Origin: a virus
DNA: 24,408 nucleotides
Virus record (IMG/VR): IMGVR_UViG_3300007734_000908
Coordinates: 1-24,408 of that record
Reading direction: 5' to 3' (one strand)
The notes beneath the pieces were generated by a model. That model did not search any database. It was not told the DNA's origin and was given only the letters and a program-made list of their open reading frames with translations. Of the stretch, positions 12,722 to 18,656 are shown piece after piece. Position numbers and translations under genes: made by a program. Position 1 is the stretch's first letter, and each line of letters starts with the position of its first letter.

Positions 12722-13429
12722 ATGTCAAATAAAAAATTTATCGACGGTACAGAATTAGTACAAGCCGGATTCGCTAATGGAATATCAACACAATTGGCTA
12801 AAAAACAATTAACTGAAGGTCCAGAAGCAAGATTAACTGAAGTAGAAAAGCAACATATTATTGAAGATGCTGCTGAAGCATTTGGTAACTTCCTTACAGC
12901 TTTAGGATGCGATTGGAAAAATGATCCAAACTCTTCTGATACTCCTAAAAGAGTTGCAAAGGCTTATGTAAATGATTTATGGGCCGGACGATTTGAACCG
13001 TTAACAAGAATTACAGCATTCCCTTCAGATGGGTATGATGGAATTGTATTTGAAGGAAACATTCCAGTTACCTCAATGTGTTCACACCATCACCAAACAA
13101 TTACAGGAAAGGTTCATATCGGATATGTTCCTTCAGCAGATGGAAAGGTAGTAGGACTTTCAAAACTAAATCGAATTGTAGAGCAATTTGCTCGTAGAGG
13201 AGCTATTCAAGAACAGTTAACAGTTGCAATTCATAATGCAGTAGATAAGATCTGTGAGGGTAATCTAGGAGTGGCAGTTATGATTGAAGCAGGTCACAAT
13301 TGCGTAAGCTGTAGAGGAGTAAAGCATGAAGGAGCTTCAATGAAGACAGCAAAGCTAACAGGATGTTTCTTAGAAGAAGATTCGGCAAGAGCAGAGTTCT
13401 ATCAATTTACAAAAGGATATAAACTTTAA
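12722..13429 (+). CDS. folE: GTP cyclohydrolase I (FolE)
   Basis: 235 residues. Converts GTP to 7,8-dihydroneopterin triphosphate and formate, the entry step of the deazaguanine (and folate) pathway. Core motifs: TPKRVAKAY, then VTSMCSHHHQTITGKVHIGY with zinc ligands Cys120 and His123, GLSKLNRIVEQFARRGAIQE, and EAGHNCVSCRGVKHEG with zinc ligand Cys194. The extra N-terminal 45 residues are variable in this family. It stands behind its own promoter and a preQ1-like aptamer, so expression is probably lowered when preQ1 accumulates. Feeds QueD (8139). Confidence 0.95.
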   Translation: MSNKKFIDGTELVQAGFANGISTQLAKKQLTEGPEARLTEVEKQHIIEDAAEAFGNFLTALGCDWKNDPNSSDTPKRVAKAYVNDLWAGRFEPLTRITAFPSDGYDGIVFEGNIPVTSMCSHHHQTITGKVHIGYVPSADGKVVGLSKLNRIVEQFARRGAIQEQLTVAIHNAVDKICEGNLGVAVMIEAGHNCVSCRGVKHEGASMKTAKLTGCFLEEDSARAEFYQFTKGYKL

Positions 13430-13440
13430 AATCAAACAAA

Positions 13441-13638
13441 ATGAATTATTGGCAAGTAACTGTGCAATTGGAGCACGAAAATGACCGAGGTCGTATACAA
13501 AGAGTAAAAGAACTCTACCTAGTAGATGCAATTTCAGCAACAGAAGCTGAAGCAAAAATCTACACAGAGTTCGAAGGAGAGTCTAACTTTACAGTAGTGG
13601 GAGTTAATCAATCAAAAATTATTAAAGTAATTGAATAA
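13441..13638 (+). CDS. DUF4494-like small protein
   Basis: 65 residues. The pattern W-x-V-x-V, then QRVKELYLVDAISATEAEAKIY and a terminal strand matches my knowledge of DUF4494, a family of unknown function almost confined to Bacteroidota and their phages (usually longer, with YLVDA.SFTEAEAR). Follows folE by 11 bases and ends in front of an intrinsic terminator. Confidence 0.7.
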   Translation: MNYWQVTVQLEHENDRGRIQRVKELYLVDAISATEAEAKIYTEFEGESNFTVVGVNQSKIIKVIE

Positions 13639-13642
13639 TAAG

Positions 13643-13664
13643 TTGGCTCTTCGGAGCCAATTTC
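13643..13664 (+). terminator. Intrinsic terminator with UUCG loop, short U tract
   Basis: TTGGCTC (13643-13649) / GAGCCAA (13654-13660) with loop TTCG, perfect 7-pair stem, followed by TTTCTT. The first three bases are the -33 TTG of the next promoter. The short, interrupted T run suggests partial termination. Confidence 0.75.
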
Positions 13665-13671
13665 TTATATT
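13643..13671 (+). promoter_or_regulatory. -33/-7 promoter overlapping a terminator
   Basis: TTG 13643-13645, 20-base spacer made almost wholly of the hairpin, TATATT 13666-13671. Drives the operon with the DpdA-like and formyltransferase genes. Confidence 0.75.
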
Positions 13672-13687
13672 AATAAAAAGTAAAGTT

Positions 13688-14335
13688 ATGACTAAATTAG
13701 AACAAGCACAAGGAAAGTTAATTGATTTGCTTACAAACCAAGTCGTAGATTTATCTATGATGTCTAAGATTGAATTAGGAGATGATGTAATTTTTCAAAT
13801 CCGAGTACTTCAAGATAGAATTAAGAGTTTAAAAACATCAGTACCTTTTATTGATGAGGTAGAGGAATTTAATGCCTTAATGGGTAAACCAAATGCTTAT
13901 GAACCAAACATCCCCGAAAGAAAAGAATGGGAATTTGTATACAATTTCATCCTTGAAGAATTGGAAGAATATAGAGAAGCTTGCGAAGGAGGAGACATCG
14001 TTGAGGTTCTGGATGCTTTGTGCGATATTACTTATGTTGCCACTGGGAACGGTACTATGTTACATGGCCTTAAGGATAAGATATGGCCAGCATATCAAGA
14101 AGTTCAAGCTTCAAATTTATCAAAAGCTTGCCAAACAGAAGACGAAGCTAAAGCAACTGTCATTCAAAGATCGAGTGAGCAAGGTGAGGAGTGTCATTAC
14201 GAAAAAGTTGGAAACTATTACATCGTTTATAGAACAAGAGATAGAAAAGTAATGAAGAATGTTAATTACTTCCGTCCAGATCTTTCACAGTTCTTTACTC
14301 AAGAACAGTTAAGTAAATTTAATAGAATAAAATAA
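13688..14335 (+). CDS. MazG-like NTP pyrophosphohydrolase
   Basis: 215 residues. The central part is an all-alpha NTP-PPase: FNALMGKPNAYEP, then EELEEYREA (Glu90-Glu94 region) and DALCDITYVATG (Asp109, Asp113), the E..E and D..D pairs that bind Mg2+ and the triphosphate. GLKDKIWPAYQEVQASNLSK completes the domain as in phosphoribosyl-ATP-pyrophosphohydrolase/Cof-like phage proteins. Residues 150-215 form a C-terminal extension of unknown role. Hydrolyses a (d)NTP to the monophosphate; here perhaps balancing dNTP pools or lowering host alarmones. ATG 13688 in TAAAGTT context; an upstream in-frame ATG at 13631 crosses the terminator and promoter. Confidence 0.8.
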   Translation: MTKLEQAQGKLIDLLTNQVVDLSMMSKIELGDDVIFQIRVLQDRIKSLKTSVPFIDEVEEFNALMGKPNAYEPNIPERKEWEFVYNFILEELEEYREACEGGDIVEVLDALCDITYVATGNGTMLHGLKDKIWPAYQEVQASNLSKACQTEDEAKATVIQRSSEQGEECHYEKVGNYYIVYRTRDRKVMKNVNYFRPDLSQFFTQEQLSKFNRIK

Positions 14336-14337
14336 AT

Positions 14338-14598
14338 ATGCAACAGGCATTAGACCATTTAGAAAAGCATAAAGTATTTATTGATACTTTAGGTATAGAT
14401 ATGATTCCTTTATCGGAAGCTTACAAAGCAATTCAATTATCAGTAGACCAGCAACTAACAAATGTAACAGCAATGTTAGAGGATAGCTTATTAAAATTAG
14501 GAGTAGATATAAACGAAATACAAGACGAATTAGAAAATGATCAAAATAGCACACGAGAGTCCGAAATCAATATTCAAAGAGGTACAGAAGGTAACTGA
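14338..14598 (+). CDS. Unknown small helical protein
   Basis: 86 residues, helical, acidic, Gln/Leu-rich (LSVDQQLTNVTAMLEDSLLK). Not recognised. Two bases after the MazG-like gene. Its last 62 bases overlap the start of the dpdA-like gene in another frame, and the tail from about residue 68 (DQNSTRESEINIQRG) is low in structure, so the end may simply be read-over into the next gene. Confidence 0.6.
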   Translation: MQQALDHLEKHKVFIDTLGIDMIPLSEAYKAIQLSVDQQLTNVTAMLEDSLLKLGVDINEIQDELENDQNSTRESEINIQRGTEGN

Positions 14599-15331
14599 CT
14601 ATGACTATGCACTAGTCCACTTATTTGAAGAAGATCCTGAATACTTGAAGCAATTTCAAGAGGCAAAAGAGAATGGAAGAGAAATTATTTTAGATAATTC
14701 TATCTTTGAATTAGAAGAAGCCTTTGATGCAGAGAAGTTTGCAGGATGGGTATTGGAATTAAAACCAGATTGGTATATAGTTCCGGATGCTTTAGAGGAT
14801 GCAAAGAAGACTTGCAATCAAATGGCAGAGTGGAATATGAGATATAAAAATCTTCCAGGAAAGAAAATAGGAGTTGTTCAAGGAAAAACATATCATCAAA
14901 TTAAGGCTTGTTACGAGTATATGGATAAGATTGCAGATGTAGATATGATTGCAATTTCTTTTGATTATTCGTACTATGCTGAAACAATTCCACATCCTAA
15001 CAAGTATGTTAGTTGGATGCTAGGAAGGGTTAAGCTACTGGGAGACTTATTGAGAGACGGTTCTATAAATCAGAATAAGCCTCACCATTTACTAGGGACT
15101 TCGCTTCCGCAAGAAGGACTTTTTTATAAAGATTATAAATGGATTTATTCAATGGATACGTCTAATCCTGTTGTAGCAGGAATAAAAGGAGTAGAGTACA
15201 GAGAAGAAGGTCTTTGGCATAAAGAATCTCAAAAATTATTTGAATTAATTAATCAACCAGTAGATCAAATAGATATTAATAAAGTACTATACAATATAAA
15301 TAAATTTAAGTATTTTTGGAAAAGTAAATAA
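14537..15331 (+). CDS. dpdA: DNA 7-deazaguanine transglycosylase (DpdA-like, TGT superfamily)
   Basis: 264 residues. TGT-like TIM barrel: ILDNSIFELEE (Asp53), WYIVPDALED (Asp84), IGVVQGK (112-118, matching the FGIVQGG strand of tRNA-guanine transglycosylases), HHLLGTSLP (matching RYLMGVGTP), and SMDTSNPVVAG (Asp207 at the place of the catalytic nucleophile, D.S.P like DC..PT). The TGT zinc site CxCxxC is missing, as in short phage DpdA proteins. It would cut guanine from DNA and insert a deazaguanine base. Its pathway partners folE, queD, queE, queF and a formyltransferase are in this window. Start MIKIAHESP taken at 14537 despite a 62-base overlap. Confidence 0.82.
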   Translation: MIKIAHESPKSIFKEVQKVTDYDYALVHLFEEDPEYLKQFQEAKENGREIILDNSIFELEEAFDAEKFAGWVLELKPDWYIVPDALEDAKKTCNQMAEWNMRYKNLPGKKIGVVQGKTYHQIKACYEYMDKIADVDMIAISFDYSYYAETIPHPNKYVSWMLGRVKLLGDLLRDGSINQNKPHHLLGTSLPQEGLFYKDYKWIYSMDTSNPVVAGIKGVEYREEGLWHKESQKLFELINQPVDQIDINKVLYNINKFKYFWKSK

Positions 15332-15357
15332 GTATTTACTTAAATGTGGATTACCTA

Positions 15358-15371
15358 CTATTTATAATAAA
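15358..15371 (+). promoter_or_regulatory. TATTTATA-class promoter before GIY-YIG endonuclease
   Basis: CTATTTATAATAAA, 17-base identity with the site at 9258-9274. Core begins 21 bases before ATG 15380. Confidence 0.55.
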
Positions 15372-15379
15372 GAAGAAGT

Positions 15380-15970
15380 ATGAAAGTAGTAGGGTATAGG
15401 ACAGTAAACAAAGTAAACGGAAACTATTATTACGGAGTTAGAACTTTAGTTAGAGATAATGATCCGTACCTGGGATCGGGTATTAGATTAAAAGAAGCAG
15501 TAAGAAAGTATGGTAAAGAATCTTTTATTCGAGAAGACTTGATAATATTTAATACATTTAAAGAAGCTTTAGAATGGGAAAGAGTTGTAATAACAGAAGA
15601 GCTGCTCCAAGACCCTAGATGTTATAATTTAAAACCAGGGGGAGCCGGAGGAAGTTTACCTTGGAGTGAAGAGAAGAAAAAAGAGGTAGTAGAGAAAGGT
15701 TCTTATAAAAAGTCTAATACAACAAAAGAAAAAATATCTCAAGCACATAAAGGGAAAACTGGAAGCTTCTTAGGTAAATCTCATTCAGAAGAATCTAAAG
15801 AAAAGATGTCAAAAATACGTAAAGGAAAGCAAGGAACTTTTTTAGGAAAGTCTCATTCAGAAGAGAGTAAGCAAAAGATGAGAAAGCCAAAAACAGAAGA
15901 ACAGAAACAGAAAATTAGGGAAGCATTAAAAAAATATCATACAGATAGAAAAAATGGAAGCAAAGTATAA
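15380..15970 (+). CDS. GIY-YIG (Seg-like) homing endonuclease with NUMOD3 repeats
   Basis: 196 residues. N-terminal domain: VVGYRTVNKVNGNYYYGVRT (GIY/YIG strands in the divergent Seg-like form), PYLGSGIRLKEAVRKYGKE (catalytic-helix region), LEWERVVITEELL (catalytic Glu region) and YNLKPGGAGG. Three NUMOD3-like repeats follow, two of them near-identical (GSFLGKSHSEESKEKM and GTFLGKSHSEESKQKM), pointing to recent internal duplication. Placed between the transglycosylase and the formyltransferase genes with its own promoter motif; its end overlaps the next start by 17 bases. Confidence 0.82.
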   Translation: MKVVGYRTVNKVNGNYYYGVRTLVRDNDPYLGSGIRLKEAVRKYGKESFIREDLIIFNTFKEALEWERVVITEELLQDPRCYNLKPGGAGGSLPWSEEKKKEVVEKGSYKKSNTTKEKISQAHKGKTGSFLGKSHSEESKEKMSKIRKGKQGTFLGKSHSEESKQKMRKPKTEEQKQKIREALKKYHTDRKNGSKV

Positions 15971-16160
15971 AGTAGGAGAAAAAGTTCGGTTTAACCATTC
16001 AGGAGAAGGTATCCGAGAAGGAGCTGTCTTTGGAACATATAATTTAAAAGGGGAACTAAGATATAGTATTAGAGATCATTCAGGTATATATGCTGCTCAT
16101 GAAGGAGTCTTTTATACTATGAATGAAGATGAAATAATAGAAAGGATAGATGAAGATTAG
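15954..16160 (+). CDS. Unknown small beta-barrel-like protein
   Basis: 68 residues; KYKVGEKVRFNHSGEGIREG followed by GTYNLKGELRYSIRD has the look of a small SH3/KOW-type barrel. Function unknown. Overlaps the endonuclease before it (17 bases) and the formyltransferase after it (11 bases). Confidence 0.6.
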   Translation: MEAKYKVGEKVRFNHSGEGIREGAVFGTYNLKGELRYSIRDHSGIYAAHEGVFYTMNEDEIIERIDED

Positions 16161-16680
16161 ACCTTGGATAGCATTTTTTAGTCAAACAGGATCAGAGATC
16201 GTAGAAGTATCAAAGCTATTAGGAAGATGGCCTGACCTTATAGTTACAAACGAAAGACCAGAGCATCTTAGAAAGATTCATTCGGCTTTAGAGGATAAGC
16301 ATTTAGTCTTTGTGGAGAATAAGCCTACAGATGAGGAACTGTCGATGGTAATCGGTTCGTACGGAAATCCACTTGTAACTTTACATGGATGGTTACGAAT
16401 TATGCCTCCCTATATTTGTAATAGATTTGAAATCTATAACGGACATCCAGGACTTATAACTGAATATCCAGAATTAAAAGGAAAAGATCCTCAGCAAAAA
16501 GCTTTTGATCTAGGATTAGAATCTTCAGGATGTGTTATTCATAGAGTAACAGAAGGAGTTGATGAAGGAGAGATACTTCGAAGTAGAAAAGTTTCTATAA
16601 AAGGGTTGGAGATTGGAGAATTATTTCATATCTTACATAGTATATCAGTAAGTCTTTGGGTAGACTTCTTAAAAAATTAG
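16150..16680 (+). CDS. dpdN: Formyltransferase of PurN type, likely preQ1 formyltransferase (DpdN-like)
   Basis: 176 residues of the PurN/formyltransferase fold. IAFFSQTGSEIVEVSKLL is the N-terminal nucleotide-fold strand and helix; LHGWLRIMPPYI precedes IYNGHPGLI with catalytic Asn97 and His99; SGCVIHRVTEGVDEGEIL carries Asp138, completing the Asn-His-Asp triad that moves a formyl group from 10-formyl-tetrahydrofolate to an amine. A true PurN would sit with purine genes; this one lies between a transglycosylase and queF, so the acceptor is probably the aminomethyl group of preQ1, free or in DNA. Published work on phage deazaguanines named such a predicted dPreQ1 formyltransferase DpdN. Somewhat shorter than PurN (about 200). 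Confidence 0.75.
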   Translation: MKIRPWIAFFSQTGSEIVEVSKLLGRWPDLIVTNERPEHLRKIHSALEDKHLVFVENKPTDEELSMVIGSYGNPLVTLHGWLRIMPPYICNRFEIYNGHPGLITEYPELKGKDPQQKAFDLGLESSGCVIHRVTEGVDEGEILRSRKVSIKGLEIGELFHILHSISVSLWVDFLKN

Positions 16681-16682
16681 TT

Positions 16683-17207
16683 ATGAAAAGAATAGCATTA
16701 GTAGGAGCATCATCAGTAGGAAAGACTACAGTATATGAATTGCTTAAAAGTAAACTACCTGAGTATGATTTTATAAACGAATCAACAAGAACAGTAGGAG
16801 GGTATGGATTTCCTATTAATGAAGCAGGAACTTCTGAAACACAACTAGCTATTAGTAGCTTTCATTTAGAAGCATTATTAACTCCTAAAGATGTAATCTT
16901 AGATAGATGTTATCTGGATCTACTAGTATACTCTACCTATATGGATAATTTATCCAATAGTGCTTATACCTATATCTTAGATACTTGGATGAGAGTTAGA
17001 GATCAGTATACACATTTTATTTACTTCCCTATCGAATTTGCATCAGTAGACGATGGAGTAAGAAGTATAAATGAAGAATGGAGAACTAAGATTGATAAGC
17101 AATTTGAAACTAATCTAAAAGCAATTAAATTTGCTGGAGGAGATTATTTAACAGTAACAGGAAGTCCTAATCAAAGAGTTGAACAAATATTAAACTATAT
17201 AAAATAA
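16683..17207 (+). CDS. P-loop ATPase/kinase (NadR/AAA_28-like)
   Basis: 174 residues. Walker A GASSVGKTT (8-16), INESTRTVG (an acceptor-site Glu, Arg region), VILDRCYLDLLVYS (the DR motif of nucleoside and nucleotide kinases, 72-84), IYFPIE (strand before the lid) and a Lys/Glu-rich lid. This order is that of NadR-type and deoxynucleoside kinases (AAA_28 family). Substrate unknown; in this operon a nucleotide or deazapurine nucleoside is plausible. ATG 16683 comes 2 bases after the formyltransferase stop with AGTT before it. Confidence 0.75.
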   Translation: MKRIALVGASSVGKTTVYELLKSKLPEYDFINESTRTVGGYGFPINEAGTSETQLAISSFHLEALLTPKDVILDRCYLDLLVYSTYMDNLSNSAYTYILDTWMRVRDQYTHFIYFPIEFASVDDGVRSINEEWRTKIDKQFETNLKAIKFAGGDYLTVTGSPNQRVEQILNYIK

Positions 17208-17208
17208 T

Positions 17209-18135
17209 ATGACACAAGAATTAAATCAAGCAGAAGTAATAAAACTTGCAGGAAAACATTTAGGACAAGTAGGTGGAGCTGGTTATAGCGATACTTACGA
17301 TCCAAGTCTATTGGTAGAGATTCCACGTTACTTGAATAGAGAAGCGTATGGAATTGATGATAACGATCTACCATTCGTAGGAGGAGATGTATGGAATGCA
17401 TATGAAGTATCTGCAATCACCACAAAAGGACTTCCGGTAGTTGGAATGTTAAAGATCTGGTATCCAGCAAATTCAAAATTACACGTAGAGTCTAAATCAA
17501 TTAAATTGTATTTGAATTCATTCAATATGACTCAACTAGGAGAATCAGATCATGAATGTATTGCTTTACTAAAAGAGAGAGTAAAGAAAGATTTATCCGA
17601 CTTACTTCAGACAGAAGTGGAAGTAGAAATGTTTACCTCAGACTATACTCCAAGTTATTCTTTTAAAGGATATGCACCACTAGATGCTTTAATTGACTTA
17701 AATGCAATTGAATTTACTTCTTATCATTCAGATGCAACACAATTGCAAGCAGACGAAGTAGATGAAGATTTTGAAATAGGAGAGATAAAAGTACAGTCTA
17801 ATCTTTTAAGATCAAATTGTAGAGTAACAAATCAACCAGACTGGGGTGATGTATTTATTCACATTAAGCCTAAAGCAGGAGTTGTACCCAACCTACAATC
17901 ATTAGCAAAATATATTGTAAGCCATAGACAAGTAAGTCACTTTCATGAAGAGATTTGTGAGATGATCTACATGCACTTAAAAGAAGCTTATACTCCAGAA
18001 GAATTAATGGTAGCTTGTTTATACACTCGTAGAGGAGGATTAGATATTAATCCAATTAGAGCTTCACATAAAGAATTAATACCAGGATTCTTTACAGACA
18101 TTCACTGTAGAATGGAAAAAACATTACGTCAATAA
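17209..18135 (+). CDS. queF: NADPH-dependent preQ0 reductase (QueF), two-domain type
   Basis: 308 residues, bimodular T-fold QueF like the Escherichia coli enzyme. N-half: DVWNAYEVSAITTKGLPVVG and VESKSIKLYLNSFN (the ESKS substrate motif, Glu94). C-half: LLRSNCRVTNQPDWGDVFI with nucleophile Cys204 and Asp211, FHEEICE with His246 and Glu247, and YTRRGGLDINPIR. All residues needed to form the thioimide with preQ0 and reduce the nitrile to the aminomethyl of preQ1 are present, which argues against the amidotransferase-type QueF-like proteins. An acidic insert at about 180-192 makes it longer than usual. One base after the kinase; its last base is the first of the next gene's ATG. Confidence 0.92.
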   Translation: MTQELNQAEVIKLAGKHLGQVGGAGYSDTYDPSLLVEIPRYLNREAYGIDDNDLPFVGGDVWNAYEVSAITTKGLPVVGMLKIWYPANSKLHVESKSIKLYLNSFNMTQLGESDHECIALLKERVKKDLSDLLQTEVEVEMFTSDYTPSYSFKGYAPLDALIDLNAIEFTSYHSDATQLQADEVDEDFEIGEIKVQSNLLRSNCRVTNQPDWGDVFIHIKPKAGVVPNLQSLAKYIVSHRQVSHFHEEICEMIYMHLKEAYTPEELMVACLYTRRGGLDINPIRASHKELIPGFFTDIHCRMEKTLRQ

Positions 18136-18605
18136 TGGCTAACGAACCACAACAGACCTTTCTGGAAAATCTAAAAAAGGGAGGTCTTGGTGAACAAGCT
18201 GTTATTAAAGTCTTATCTGAAAAATTACAAGTACGAGATTTAACAGACTACACTGAGAATAAAGCCTATCAGCAAAAAGGATTAGATATAGAATTTTTAA
18301 ATACAAAAACCAATGCTTGGGATAGAGCTGATATTAAAACAAACATCTCAGTAACAGATCTAACTTTTTTAGAACTTTATAAAAGAGAAGGAGTATTAGG
18401 ATGGTTTCATACAACTAAGTCAGATTGGATTATTTGCTACAGCCTGCATACAGAAAAGATATATTTTTATAGTGTAAATGAGATGAGAAATTATATTAAT
18501 GACAGAATAACAAAGAATAATATAAACATGTCGTATCTCAAAAACGGAGCCACTGGAGTATGGTTACCTGTAGAGAAGAATATAATTATAAAAAAGTTTG
18601 AATAA
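18135..18605 (+). CDS. PD-(D/E)XK-type nuclease
   Basis: 156 residues. Motifs in order: GLGEQAVIKVL (Glu20), KGLDIEFL (Asp51) and RADIKTNI (Asp66-Ile-Lys68), the E...D...(D/E)xK arrangement of restriction-endonuclease-like folds, with following strands WIICYSLHTEKIYFYSV. Could be a Holliday-junction-type, recombination or host-DNA-degrading nuclease; the sequence does not decide. If it cuts unmodified DNA, the phage deazaguanines would protect its own genome, an inference from neighbours. Last gene of the operon, running into a terminator. Confidence 0.65.
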   Translation: MANEPQQTFLENLKKGGLGEQAVIKVLSEKLQVRDLTDYTENKAYQQKGLDIEFLNTKTNAWDRADIKTNISVTDLTFLELYKREGVLGWFHTTKSDWIICYSLHTEKIYFYSVNEMRNYINDRITKNNINMSYLKNGATGVWLPVEKNIIIKKFE

Positions 18606-18629
18606 AGTTGGATTTCTCCAACTTTTTTT
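18605..18629 (+). terminator. Intrinsic terminator before DNA polymerase gene
   Basis: AAGTTGGA (18605-18612) / TCCAACTT (18617-18624), loop TTTC, perfect 8-pair stem with seven T's. Holds the -33 TTG of the next promoter in its 5' arm. Confidence 0.9.
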
Positions 18630-18637
18630 CTTATATT
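18608..18637 (+). promoter_or_regulatory. -33/-7 promoter for DNA polymerase, overlapping terminator
   Basis: TTG 18608-18610, spacer 21 bases, TATATT 18632-18637; predicted leader about 13 bases to ATG 18657 (context ATAAGTT). Confidence 0.72.
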
Positions 18638-18656
18638 TAAGGATACAAAATAAGTT

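Noticed and set aside
13893-14252. 119-residue open frame inside the MazG-like gene
   Set aside because: Shadow frame; composition is not protein-like and the recognised NTP-PPase motifs are in the other frame.
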